Source: Firmicutes bacterium UBA6811 (GTDB lineage Bacteria > Bacillota > SHA-98 > UBA4971). From it: a stretch of DNA of 23,363 bases. Every line of letters starts with the position of its first letter. Position 1 is the first letter of the stretch. Made by a program: the position numbers and the translations under genes. The notes under the pieces are model-generated. The model was not told where the DNA came from. It saw only the letters and a program-made list of their open reading frames with translations, and made no database searches. Of the stretch, positions 14,114 through 22,347 are shown in pieces. Where the stretch lies: assembly GCA_002452295.1 (NCBI GenBank), contig DKEX01000004.1, positions 1 to 23,363 of the forward strand. The letters run 5' to 3'.

Positions 14114-15073
14114 TTACCGACACAAGTAGCGAGGCTCCTTGCGGAGTTTCTCTACCAGGAACTCTATCATAGGTAAGGACTTAATCAACCGCAGAGTTGA
14201 GGCACCAACCTTACCTATCCGCATAATACCTAGATCCAACAACTCCTTGTCTATACGCTCAAAACACCTGGGGGTACCCCAGTCATGCAAATAGAGACGT
14301 TCAATACGCCTGTTCCCCTCATAATCAATGATGATGGTGTCTGCTGGCTCCTTTTGCATGTGATACGGTACCTCAGCAAGCTCTTCTGCAGTATGAATCG
14401 TAGTATTCGAGCCCTGGCCGACACCGACGAGGAGAATGAAACCACCCTTTTGCGCCAGACGATAGTATGGCGATTCCTCCCCGCAGGGAGTGAGCGAACG
14501 TTCATGCCCCCCAATCAAGGCGGCGACAATCGGTCCTATGCCGGAGACTGAATGCGTAGGATGCAGGCTCCTTCGAGCCCCCGGCCTTTTCATGAACTCC
14601 GTGGGAACGCGCCCCGTCCAGCAGGGCGTATTCCTGACATCGAAAACAGGCGGGCTCGCTGGACCGTCCTCGCGCCTTCCTGTAAGAGTAGGTGCAAGTG
14701 CCGTTCCCTCTGGACCAGTGGCATCGAGCAAGGCATCAATTACGGTATCGGCACCGCCTACTACGTACCCAAAACTGCTGAGTGAACTATGAACCAGTAC
14801 GCCGTCACCCTCCCTGATGCCCAGATCCCTGAGGCCGGATACAATCTCATCCCTATGTATGGGTCTGCAAATCCGCGCCAGTTTGGCAGAAGCTTCCGGG
14901 TTGCCGGTGCTTGCACGACGGGGCGTTGAAGATTTGGCAAGCCTGAATGCCAAATCTAGCGAGGCGCGCCGCAAGCGCGCCGTCCCCGGAGTGCAACACC
15001 GGCAACCTCTGGAAAAGTGGCAGCGATCTCTGAACCCACACTTAGTGACGCCATCAATCTGGCTTACGTCCAT
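14114..15073 (-). CDS. AAC(3)-family N-acetyltransferase, possibly with a non-native N-terminus
   Basis: From about residue 70 the protein follows the aminoglycoside 3-N-acetyltransferase (YokD-like) fold. It shows RDEIVSGLRDLGIREGDGVLVHSSLSSFG, GGADTVIDALLDATGPEGTALAPT, ARRSLHPTHSVSGIG and LLVGVGQGSNTTIHTAEELAEVPY, ending near YLCR. The enzyme would transfer acetyl from acetyl-CoA to an amino group. The ATG at 15073 is chosen because GGAGGAGG lies 7 bases upstream (ATG 15079 also possible). It gives 319 residues, of which the first 69 or so, rich in Cys and Arg, have no counterpart I recognise. That segment may be a true extension or fused foreign sequence. Among sugar-processing genes a metabolic role on an amino sugar is as likely as drug resistance. 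Confidence 0.8.
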   Translation of the reverse strand: MDVSQIDGVTKCGFRDRCHFSRGCRCCTPGTARLRRASLDLAFRLAKSSTPRRASTGNPEASAKLARICRPIHRDEIVSGLRDLGIREGDGVLVHSSLSSFGYVVGGADTVIDALLDATGPEGTALAPTLTGRREDGPASPPVFDVRNTPCWTGRVPTEFMKRPGARRSLHPTHSVSGIGPIVAALIGGHERSLTPCGEESPYYRLAQKGGFILLVGVGQGSNTTIHTAEELAEVPYHMQKEPADTIIIDYEGNRRIERLYLHDWGTPRCFERIDKELLDLGIMRIGKVGASTLRLIKSLPMIEFLVEKLRKEPRYLCR

Positions 15074-15129
15074 ACGCATTCCTCCTCCGACCAGCCGCGC
15101 CGGATTAGGTGAACCAGATCTGTAGGTAT

Positions 15130-15276
15130 TCAGCCTTTCATCCCCGTAAGGGTAATTCCCCGGATGAACGTCCTCTGTGCAAAGAAGAAGAGGATCACAG
15201 TGGGGATCACCATTGCAGAGGCTACAGCCATCACCAGGGACCACTGGTTTATGCCTATCTTCACGGGCTCATCCTT
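15130..15276 (-). pseudogene. 3' remnant of a sugar ABC transporter permease (MalG-type)
   Basis: The frame encodes about 48 residues beginning KDEPVKIGINQWSLVMA and ending QRTFIRGITLTGMKG. This is the classic C-terminus of carbohydrate ABC permeases of the MalG/UgpE type: last membrane segment, then the G-KG end. It has no start codon of its own and follows in frame after the stop of the TIM-barrel gene at 15292. The rest of the permease (about 230 residues) is absent, so this is a deletion remnant. It shows that a sugar transporter once preceded the acetyltransferase and first oxidoreductase-isomerase pair. Confidence 0.85.
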
Positions 15277-15291
15277 TCTATGGAAACGTCT

Positions 15292-16149
15292 TTACAGAAT
15301 GCCTTGCAGGAACCGCACTGCTTCCCGAATGTCCTTCTCGGGGTCCTCCCCGACCTCCCGCTCGATGGTGAAGAAGCCCTTGTAGCCGATGTCCTCCAGA
15401 GCTTTCACGTAGCGGGGAAAATCCACCTGGCCCTGACCAAGCGGCGTCTCGATGAAGTAGTCCGACAGCCGGACGTCGCAGATCCCGCCTTCCGCGAAGA
15501 AATTGTAGATTACCTCGGGATCCTCCTGTTTTTTCATGATCCCGTCCTTGGCATGAGTGTGCACGATGTAATCCCGGAGGTTGTAGACCCCCGCCACCGG
15601 GTCCTCTCCAGTAACCATCACCAGGTTGGCCGGATCGTAATTAACGCCGATTCCCCTCGTGCCCAGGCTGTCCAGAAACTCTTTGAGCAGGGCGGTCTTC
15701 TCCGGTCCCGTTTCTATGGCAAAAAAGCCTCCCATTCGCTCGGCAAGTTCGCCCAGCTCCCGGCAGGCCTCCTGCGTGATCTTCCGCCTGTCCGAGCCGC
15801 GATCCCCGGGCACTACGCCGATGTGGGTCGTGACAATCCGCGTTTCCAGATCCCTTGCCAGTTCGAGGATGCGCTTGGACTTCTCGATCTTCCAGGCGTT
15901 CTCTTCCCGGCGCGCAAAACCATGGCCCCCCAGATCCCCACACAGAGCGGAAACCACCAAGTCGTTGGACTTGATGAAGTCCAGGAGCTCCTGCCGCGCC
16001 GCCGGTTTGAGGTTTTCCGGGTCCGTCTCTCCGGAGACCGCGTAAAGCTGAATACCGGTCGCTCCCACTTCTTTGGCCTTCTTGATTCCCTCTCGCAGGC
16101 CGACCCGGAAGGAATCCACTATGACGCCGATGCGGTCTTTTCCCATCAT
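15292..16149 (-). CDS. Xylose isomerase-like TIM-barrel protein (second copy)
   Basis: This sugar phosphate isomerase/epimerase-type protein has 285 residues. Metal-binding positions are visible in FAIETGPEK (Glu), VNYDPANL (Asp), VHTHAKDG (His) and FTIEREVG (Glu). The start ATG at 16149 follows GGAGG with a 6-base gap; earlier in-frame codons lack such a site. The gene lies between two truncated gene ends (15130-15276 and 16187-16336), suggesting it was brought in or left behind by recombination. It differs clearly from the first copy (285 against 276 residues, different loops), so it is a distant paralogue rather than a recent duplicate. Likely substrate class is a sugar, ketosugar or cyclitol. 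Confidence 0.9.
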   Translation of the reverse strand: MMGKDRIGVIVDSFRVGLREGIKKAKEVGATGIQLYAVSGETDPENLKPAARQELLDFIKSNDLVVSALCGDLGGHGFARREENAWKIEKSKRILELARDLETRIVTTHIGVVPGDRGSDRRKITQEACRELGELAERMGGFFAIETGPEKTALLKEFLDSLGTRGIGVNYDPANLVMVTGEDPVAGVYNLRDYIVHTHAKDGIMKKQEDPEVIYNFFAEGGICDVRLSDYFIETPLGQGQVDFPRYVKALEDIGYKGFFTIEREVGEDPEKDIREAVRFLQGIL

Positions 16150-16186
16150 CGTCAACCTCCACCAATCCCATCTCAATATGAATCAG

Positions 16187-16336
16187 TCAACCGGTCTGGA
16201 TTTCACCGACCGCCAGTACCTTACGCAGGTAGGCCATGCTCTCGGTGACCCCTTTCTCGGGCTTTTCACTGCCCTCAAACTCGATGGAAAGGAAGCCCCG
16301 GTAGCCTGCCTCCCGCAGCGCGCGCAAGACCCGTCG
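16187..16336 (-). pseudogene. 3' remnant of another TIM-barrel isomerase
   Basis: About 49 codons encode RRVLRALREAGYRGFLSIEFEG followed by EKGVTESMAYLRKVLA and a stop at 16187. This is the last beta-alpha unit of the isomerase family, very like the end of the gene at 13100 (LEEAGYDGYLSIEFEG...SIEYLRRLA). No upstream part in this frame belongs to such a protein. The fragment overlaps the 3' end of the next gene in another frame. Confidence 0.75.
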
Positions 16337-17183
16337 CCTGTGCGACAAGCCGCCGGATCTCAGCCAGTTCGTGGACGGCCGTGGCCCGGTCGTCCGGGGT
16401 CCCGTGGCATTCCGCAGACAAATAACCACCGTAGCCCGCCCTGACCAGTGCGGTAAAGAGCTGCAGGTGGTCAACAGCCCCCTCCCCCAGAAGATTGTGC
16501 TGAAAGATCTCTTCGCCGTGCCTGGTACGGTCGCGGAAGGTTCTGGGTAAAGAGTCGTCCTCCACCCGCAGCTCATCCTTCACATGCACGTGGAAGATCC
16601 GGTCCCCCAGCCGCTGCACCGAGTAAGCGCCGTAGTCGGTGTCGGTTATATACATGTTTCCGGCATCGTGGATCACGCCCACATTGTCCGCACCTAGCTC
16701 TTCCAGGAAGAGGGCCGCGGCATCTGCCGTCTCTACCAGGCTGTTGTTATGGATCTCCATGGCCAGCTTCTTACCGTAGCCTTGTGCCACTTCGGCCGCT
16801 TTGCGCATCCATGCCATGGCCCTTGCACGCTCTTCCGGCCCAGCCACAAGGGCTGACGGGCCGCCCGGATCGTGCCGAATCAGCGGGCAGCCCAGGATGA
16901 CGGCCAGTTTCAGGCACTTCTCCAGGTTCACCAGTTCCTGAAGACACTCAGCGTCAGTCTTAGCAGAATACCCACCGGTGTATGTTGCCAGGCAAGCTAC
17001 CCGCAACCCCGCGCCGTCCGCCACGCGTTTAATCCTCCGGGCGCGTTCCTGGGAGGTATCGGCCGGTAGATGGGGTTCCCTGCCCAACAGTTCCACCGCC
17101 TCGTACCCGACCTCCGCTGCCATCCGGATTGCTTCATCCAAGCTCCGATGCTGAAAGACTAACGTGAATAGTGCAGTTCTCAT
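16275..17183 (-). CDS. Xylose isomerase-like TIM-barrel protein (third copy) with a read-through tail
   Basis: This sugar isomerase/epimerase-type protein has 302 residues. It carries the metal-ligand motifs LAMEIHNNS (Glu), VIHDAGNM (Asp), FHVHVKD (His) and YLSAECHG (Glu). The fold is complete up to about HELAEIRRLVAQ. The last 20 or so residues (TGLARAAGG...PFHRV) come from reading the neighbouring isomerase remnant in a wrong frame, so the native stop has been lost. The ATG overlaps the upstream oxidoreductase stop as ATGA, and GGGAGGGG precedes it, so the two are probably translationally coupled and act in one pathway. Confidence 0.88.
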   Translation of the reverse strand: MRTALFTLVFQHRSLDEAIRMAAEVGYEAVELLGREPHLPADTSQERARRIKRVADGAGLRVACLATYTGGYSAKTDAECLQELVNLEKCLKLAVILGCPLIRHDPGGPSALVAGPEERARAMAWMRKAAEVAQGYGKKLAMEIHNNSLVETADAAALFLEELGADNVGVIHDAGNMYITDTDYGAYSVQRLGDRIFHVHVKDELRVEDDSLPRTFRDRTRHGEEIFQHNLLGEGAVDHLQLFTALVRAGYGGYLSAECHGTPDDRATAVHELAEIRRLVAQATGLARAAGGRLPGLPFHRV

Positions 17184-18271
17184 CCGAAGTGACCCCTCCC
17201 AACCGGGACCTCCTGCCCGGTGCGGGCCGACTCATAGATCGCCAGGATGATCTCCACGGCTTTACGACCCTCTTCCCCGGAAACCAAAGGTTCCCGATCC
17301 TCCCGCACCGCATCCACCATGTCCTGGATCTGCCGCATGAAGCCGACAGAGGCGATTGCCGCCGGATCAGAAGACCCTCCAGCTTCCTCCGCCGGGGCCG
17401 CGGCCCCCGACCCCGGCTCTTCCTCGTCGATGAGGCTCCAGCGTTTGATGGTCTGTTCCTCCAGGATGACCGTGCCCTTCTCCCCGTGGATCTCCAGGCG
17501 CGTCTCCAGACCTGGGTAAACCGAGGTAGCCCCTTCGATGACCCCAAGAGCACCGCTCTTGTAACGAACGACAGCCACCGCGGTATCCTCGACTTCGATG
17601 TCATGAACTAATGCGGCTGCCCTGGCGTAGACCCTCTCCACGCCGCCCATCAGCCATTGCAGGAGGTCAACCCCGTGTACGCCCTGATTCATCAGCGCGC
17701 CGCCGCCATCCAACTCCCAGGTGCCGCGCCAGCTGGCGCCGTTGTAGTACTCCTGAGTCCGGTAGTATTTCAAATAAGCGTCACCCAGCACCAGCTTACC
17801 TAGCTTGCCCTGCTCGATGGCGTGTTTGATCTGCCGCGACGATTCGTAGGTTCGCCGCTGGAAGATCGTGCCTAACTTGACGCCGGCCTTCCGGCAGGCT
17901 GCGATCATCCTATCGAGTTGCGGCAGGGTGATTGCCATGGGCTTTTCCGTGAGTACGTGTTTCCCCGCCTGGGCGGCATCCACAGCCGTGTTCGCGTGCA
18001 TGCCGCTGGGAGTGCAGATGCAGACGACATGAATGTCGTCCCGTCTCAGGAGATCCTGGTAATCTTTGTACCAGGCCACCGGACCGTCCTCTTCGGTACT
18101 GTACTCTTCCGCCAACCGCTGGGCCTTTTCGGGGATAATATCGGCCACTGCTACCAGCTTTGCACCTTTGGCGCTTTGAATGCCTTTGGCATGAAACGGG
18201 GCGATCACCCCGCAACCGATGATCCCGAACCCCAGGCTTTCGTCTTCACTGTCAGTCATGCGTTTCTCCAT
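17180..18271 (-). CDS. Gfo/Idh/MocA-family NAD(P)-dependent oxidoreductase (second copy)
   Basis: From the ATG at 18271 the protein has 363 residues. Landmarks are FGIIGCGVIAPFHAKG (nucleotide-binding), EKP at 109-111, and GGGALMNQGVHGVDLLQW (189-206), where Asn replaces the more common Asp, a variant known in the family. An acidic Ala/Glu/Gly-rich stretch (EEEPGSGAAAPAEEAGG) sits before the C-terminal helices. A second ATG at 18259 with GGAGAA upstream is an equally good start; a GTG at 18313 is less likely. The gene overlaps the next TIM-barrel gene by four bases. It lies 156 bases after the ABC transporter ATPase gene on the same strand and may share its transcript. That gap holds no clear terminator. 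Confidence 0.9.
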   Translation of the reverse strand: MEKRMTDSEDESLGFGIIGCGVIAPFHAKGIQSAKGAKLVAVADIIPEKAQRLAEEYSTEEDGPVAWYKDYQDLLRRDDIHVVCICTPSGMHANTAVDAAQAGKHVLTEKPMAITLPQLDRMIAACRKAGVKLGTIFQRRTYESSRQIKHAIEQGKLGKLVLGDAYLKYYRTQEYYNGASWRGTWELDGGGALMNQGVHGVDLLQWLMGGVERVYARAAALVHDIEVEDTAVAVVRYKSGALGVIEGATSVYPGLETRLEIHGEKGTVILEEQTIKRWSLIDEEEPGSGAAAPAEEAGGSSDPAAIASVGFMRQIQDMVDAVREDREPLVSGEEGRKAVEIILAIYESARTGQEVPVGRGHFG

Positions 18272-18427
18272 TTCAAACACCCCGTTGATCACAACTCCCT
18301 CGATACACTTCACGTCTTAAGTCGGACGAGACTACAGCCGTCACGTCCGGCCGGTTCGCACCAGCATATCCGCGCTGGAACCTACCCCATTCCCATCACC
18401 CAGCGATACCGGCTCACACCGCCCGGG

Positions 18428-19375
18428 TTAAACCAGGTGACAGGCCACTTGGTGCCCTTGCGACACCTCCCGCAACTCGGGTTCCTCCTGCCGGCAGCGC
18501 TCCTTCGCGAGGCGGCAGCGGGTGCTGAAGCGGCAGCCTGGCGGTGGGTTGAGGGGGCTCGGAACCTCCCCCTCCAGCATGATCCTCTGTTTCAGGCTCC
18601 CCCGTTTCGTGATCTGCGGCACCGCGGACAACAGTGCCCGGGTGTAAGGATGCAACGGCTGTTGGTACAAGTCGGCAGTGCGTGCGGTTTCCACCAGCTT
18701 CCCCAGGTACATTACGCAGACCCGGGTGCTGATACGCTCCACCACCGCCAGGTTGTGCGCGATGAACAAATACGTCAGGCCGTACTCCTGCTGGAGCTGT
18801 TCCAGCAGGTTCAGGATCTGGGCCTGAATGGAGACATCCAGGGCGGACACCGGCTCATCCAAGACTACCAACTTCGGTTTCAACGAAAGAGCCCGGGCGA
18901 CGCCGATCCGCTGCTGTTGCCCCCCGGAAAACTCATGCGGGAAAGCATCGGCGAATTCTCGGCCCACCCCTACCAGATCCAGCAACCGCTCGGCCTCCTC
19001 CCGGCGTTCTTTCTTGGTGCCGATCCCCTGAAGGCGCAGGGGTTCGGCCACAATCTGGCCGGCCGTCATATTGGGCGGCAAGGACGCCAGCGGGTCCTGG
19101 AAAACGATCTGGATCTTGCGGCGCACTTCCCGTAACCGCCGCCCGCTGAGTCTGGCCAGGTCCTCCCCATCAAACCAGATCTCCCCGGCCGTCGGGTCAT
19201 ACAGGCGAAGGATCGCCCTGGCCACGGTGGATTTACCGCAGCCGCTCTCCCCCACCATCCCCAGGGTCTCACCGCCCGGGATGGCAAGACTCACATCGTC
19301 CACCGCTCGCAGACGCGCGCGGCCCTTCTTGAAATGCTGCTTCAGGTGTCTGACTTCCAGAAGGGGCTCGATCAA
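18428..19375 (-). CDS. Dipeptide/oligopeptide-type ABC transporter ATPase (OppF/DppF-like)
   Basis: This cytoplasmic ATPase of 315 residues powers the permease pair encoded upstream. It has Walker A GESGCGKST (42-50), Q-loop VFQDP, signature FSGGQQQR (149-156), Walker B LVVLDEP (169-175) and the C-terminal oligopeptide/dipeptide extension with PGCRFSTRCRLAKERC. The TTG start at 19375 overlaps the preceding ATPase stop (TTGA), with GGAGGGG eight bases upstream, and gives the typical MIEPLLEVRHL start. GTG at 19384 or TTG at 19405 are alternatives. It is the last gene of the transporter operon. Confidence 0.93.
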   Translation of the reverse strand: MIEPLLEVRHLKQHFKKGRARLRAVDDVSLAIPGGETLGMVGESGCGKSTVARAILRLYDPTAGEIWFDGEDLARLSGRRLREVRRKIQIVFQDPLASLPPNMTAGQIVAEPLRLQGIGTKKERREEAERLLDLVGVGREFADAFPHEFSGGQQQRIGVARALSLKPKLVVLDEPVSALDVSIQAQILNLLEQLQQEYGLTYLFIAHNLAVVERISTRVCVMYLGKLVETARTADLYQQPLHPYTRALLSAVPQITKRGSLKQRIMLEGEVPSPLNPPPGCRFSTRCRLAKERCRQEEPELREVSQGHQVACHLV

Positions 19376-20352
19376 TTCTTGCACCCCTCCTTTTCCGCCG
19401 TCCAACAGGCCACCTTCCGGCCGGGGCCAACCTCAACCAGTTCGGGTTCCTTTTCTGAGCAGACCGCCATGGCCTCGGAGCAACGCGGGTGGAATCGGCA
19501 ACCTGCGGGCGGGTTCAGAAGGCTGGGCGGTGCGCCCGGGATTGGATCGAGCCGGCCTTTGAGGCGGCCCAGATCGAGAGTGGAATTCATCAACCCCCGC
19601 GAATACGGGTGGCAGGGCCGCTCCACGAACTCGTCCATCGGCGCCTGCTCCGCCACCCGGCCAGCGTACATGACCATCACCTTATCGCAAAAATCGGCCG
19701 CCACTCCTAGATCATGGGTGATCATCAGCACCGAGGTGCCGGTCTCCTCTTTCATCCGGCGCAAAAGGTCGATAATCTGGGCCTGTACCGTCACATCCAG
19801 GGCGGTCGTGGGTTCGTCGGCGATGATCAGCCTGGGCTCGCACGCCAACGCCATGGCGATCATCACCCGTTGCTTCATCCCGCCGGAGAACTGGAAGGGA
19901 TACTCGGTGAACCGCTGCCAGGGCGAGGGGATCCCAACCGCTGCCAGCAACTTGATGGCACGTTCTCGGGCCTCTTGCCGGCCGGCGTAGTTGTGCCACA
20001 GCATCGGCTCCGTGATCTGCTTTCCGATGGTGAGCGTCGGATTCAGCGAGGTCATGGGATCCTGGAAGATCATCGCGATGCAGTGGCCTCGGATCTGGCG
20101 GATCTCCTCTTTGCCCATTTTCAGAAGATCCCGGCCCTCAAAGAGCGCCTGACCTTCCACAATCCGGCCCGGCTTGCGCACCAGTTGGATCAGGGACATC
20201 ACGCCCACACTCTTCCCACAACCGCTCTCACCCATGATAGCCAGGCTCTCGCCCTTATTTAGGGTGTAGGAGATGCCGTCCACGGCCCTGACTACTCCGT
20301 CAGGCCGGAAGAAATGGGTCTTAAGATTTGTGACTCGCAGTAGTTCTTCCAT
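19372..20352 (-). CDS. Dipeptide/oligopeptide-type ABC transporter ATPase (OppD/DppD-like)
   Basis: This is the partner ATPase, 326 residues. It shows Walker A GESGCGKS (41-48), Q-loop MIFQDPMTSLNP (94-105), signature FSGGMKQR (155-162), Walker B LIIADEPTTALD (175-186) and the family C-terminal extension PAGCRFHPRCSEAMAVC. It forms a heterodimer with the OppF-like protein in this family. The start ATG at 20352 lies 28 bases after the permease gene; the nearest Shine-Dalgarno-like GGGGGG is rather far upstream, so translation may be weak or coupled. Confidence 0.94.
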   Translation of the reverse strand: MEELLRVTNLKTHFFRPDGVVRAVDGISYTLNKGESLAIMGESGCGKSVGVMSLIQLVRKPGRIVEGQALFEGRDLLKMGKEEIRQIRGHCIAMIFQDPMTSLNPTLTIGKQITEPMLWHNYAGRQEARERAIKLLAAVGIPSPWQRFTEYPFQFSGGMKQRVMIAMALACEPRLIIADEPTTALDVTVQAQIIDLLRRMKEETGTSVLMITHDLGVAADFCDKVMVMYAGRVAEQAPMDEFVERPCHPYSRGLMNSTLDLGRLKGRLDPIPGAPPSLLNPPAGCRFHPRCSEAMAVCSEKEPELVEVGPGRKVACWTAEKEGCKN

Positions 20353-20380
20353 AGTTGCGCTTCGTTACCCCCCTTCCGCC

Positions 20381-21304
20381 CTAGTCTTTTGGATCCAGGG
20401 CCTCAGAAAGCCCGTCGCCCAGGTACGTAAAGGACAGAAGGGTGATGGCAAAGGTTGCAGCCGGGAAGAGCAAGAGATGGGGATAAGACAAGACGGCATT
20501 CTGGTACGTAGCGATTAACGCCCCCCAACTGGGCATCGGCGGCGCCACCCCCATGCCGATCAAGCTCAACGCCGACTCCACCATCATGTTGGCGGGAATC
20601 CCCAGCGCCAGGGTGACAATGATCGGCCCCGCCGCATTGGGCAGGAGGTAACGCAGGATGATGTCCCAGCCGGTTGCGCCGCTGGCCCGCGCCGCCAGGA
20701 CGTATTCCATCTGTTTCAACGCCAGCACCTGCCCGCGCACGAGCCGCGCCAGGCCGGTCCACCGGGTCACCCCGATGGCGATGAAAATCACCAGCAGCCC
20801 CCGGCCTAAAGCTGCAACCAGGACGATGTTAAAAAGCAAGCTGGGAAACGCGAACATAATATCCGTAAACCGCATCAGGAAATTGTCGATCTTCCCGCCG
20901 AAATAGCCAGCGGTGGCACCGATAGCGCTTCCCACCACGAAAGTCACCACCTCCGCCATCAGGGCGATGATGAGCGCGTTGCGTAGTGCCCAGATCTGGC
21001 GGCTGAGCATGTCGCGCCCGAGTTCATCGGTACCGAAGGGAAACTTCCAACTGGGCGGCTCCCAGGCGTGGTCCCAGTGGCTCTCCGAATAGGGATACGG
21101 GGCGATCCACGGGGCGAAGATGGCCACTATGGTGAGGAAGATAGCAACCGTCGCACCCGCCATCGCCAATTTGTTGCGTTTGAACTTCCTCCAGGCCCGG
21201 CTCCACCGGCTCACACCCCGGACGCGGCCCGCAGCTTTCGCCGGCGCCGGAGACAGCCCCGAGTGAGGCGCGCAAGCTGCTTCCTGTTCTGCCACGTTCC
21301 TCAC
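20381..21304 (-). CDS. ABC transporter permease (OppC/DppC-like)
   Basis: This inner-membrane permease has 307 residues. Its cytoplasmic N-terminal segment ends SRAWRKFKRNKLAMAG, the usual OppC_N signature. A first membrane helix follows, then FGTDELGRDMLSRQIWALRNALIIAL (typical of the family) and a binding-protein-dependent permease domain. The EAA loop reads EYVLAARASGATGWDIILRYLLPNA. The C-terminus is SFTYLGDGLSEALDPKD. The GTG start overlaps the OppB-like stop codon as GTGA. Confidence 0.94.
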   Translation of the reverse strand: MRNVAEQEAACAPHSGLSPAPAKAAGRVRGVSRWSRAWRKFKRNKLAMAGATVAIFLTIVAIFAPWIAPYPYSESHWDHAWEPPSWKFPFGTDELGRDMLSRQIWALRNALIIALMAEVVTFVVGSAIGATAGYFGGKIDNFLMRFTDIMFAFPSLLFNIVLVAALGRGLLVIFIAIGVTRWTGLARLVRGQVLALKQMEYVLAARASGATGWDIILRYLLPNAAGPIIVTLALGIPANMMVESALSLIGMGVAPPMPSWGALIATYQNAVLSYPHLLLFPAATFAITLLSFTYLGDGLSEALDPKD

Positions 21305-22254
21305 CCCTCGTATCTAATCCGCGGGTCCAGGAATCTGTAGGTGATATCAACCAGCAGATTGATGACCATGATTACCGCTGCGAAAAACGTCACCGACGCC
21401 ACCAGCATCGGATAATCCCGTTCGAGGGCCGCGCTTGCGAAGTACGCGCCAAGGCCGGGAACCAGGAAGAATCTTTCAACGAGGACGCTGTACACCATCA
21501 GGTACCCCAGTTGGGGGCCGAGGACCGTGATCAAAGGGATCAGAGAGTTACGCAGCGCGTGACCGAAGATCACCTGCCGCTCGGTGCCACCTTTCGCCCA
21601 CGCCGTGCGAATATAGTCCTGCCGAAGCGTGTCAATGAGGCTCGTCCTCATGTACCTCACAATACTCGTCAACGGCGCCAGGCACAAGGCCAGCACCGGC
21701 ATGATCCAGTGATACCATTCGCCCCACCCTGCGGTGGGAAGCAGTTTCAGCCACAAGCTGAATAACAAGATCAGGAATACAGCGACCACGTAGTTTGGAA
21801 TCACCACACCGATCATGGAGATGAAGGTGATCAGGTAGTCGATCCAACTGTTCGGCCTGAGCGCGGCGATGATCCCCATCGGAAGCCCCACCAAGATCGC
21901 CACCGCCGTCGCCGCCAGAGCCAGAGAGGCTGAGACCGGGAATCCCTGGGCGATCAGTTCTTCGGTGTTGGAGGTCGGGTATTTGAACGAGGGGCCAAAC
22001 TTGAATACCACCGCTCCTTTTAGCCAAGTGAGGTACTGCTGCCAGAGCGGTTTATCCAGGCCATAGCGGGCCTTGAAGGCCGCCTCGACCTCCCGGATCC
22101 TGGCTGTGTCACCGGCCAACGCCTCCGGCCTCATGATTACATTGAGTTCCAAGAAGTTGCCCGGCGCTAACTGCATCAAGAGGAATGTGAGGGCAGAGAT
22201 CACCACCAGCGAAAGCACGATAAACCCCAATCGGTTGCCGATAGAACGCAGCAT
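21301..22254 (-). CDS. ABC transporter permease (OppB/DppB-like)
   Basis: This inner-membrane permease of 317 residues has an N-terminal helix (IGNRLGFIVLSLVVISALTFLLMQLAPG). A soluble loop with RYGLDKPLWQQYLTWLKG follows, then further helices including VGLPMGIIAALRPNSWIDYLITFISMIGVVIPNYVVAVFLI. The EAA loop is QDYIRTAWAKGGTERQVIFGHALRNSLIPLI. It pairs with the OppC-like protein. The ATG follows GGGAGAAG at good spacing. It is separated from the binding-protein gene by a strong hairpin. Confidence 0.94.
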   Translation of the reverse strand: MLRSIGNRLGFIVLSLVVISALTFLLMQLAPGNFLELNVIMRPEALAGDTARIREVEAAFKARYGLDKPLWQQYLTWLKGAVVFKFGPSFKYPTSNTEELIAQGFPVSASLALAATAVAILVGLPMGIIAALRPNSWIDYLITFISMIGVVIPNYVVAVFLILLFSLWLKLLPTAGWGEWYHWIMPVLALCLAPLTSIVRYMRTSLIDTLRQDYIRTAWAKGGTERQVIFGHALRNSLIPLITVLGPQLGYLMVYSVLVERFFLVPGLGAYFASAALERDYPMLVASVTFFAAVIMVINLLVDITYRFLDPRIRYEG

Positions 22255-22277
22255 AGGCTCTTCTCCCTTACAGGTCT

Positions 22278-22308
22278 CGGGCCCGGGAGGGGACCCTCCA
22301 CGGGCCCG
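22278..22308 (-). repeat. Strong hairpin between binding-protein and permease genes
   Basis: CGGGCCCG (22278-22285) plus GGAGG pairs with CCTCC plus CGGGCCCG (22301-22308). This gives 13 GC-rich base pairs with one bulged base and a 4-base loop. No U-run follows on the minus strand. It sits 39 bases after the binding-protein stop. Hairpins at this place in transporter operons often protect the upstream message and reduce downstream expression (known for malE-malF type operons; inference here). Confidence 0.65.
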
Positions 22309-22347
22309 CGGAGGTTTCTTACCTTCGGCTTACTTCGTGCCTTTGGA

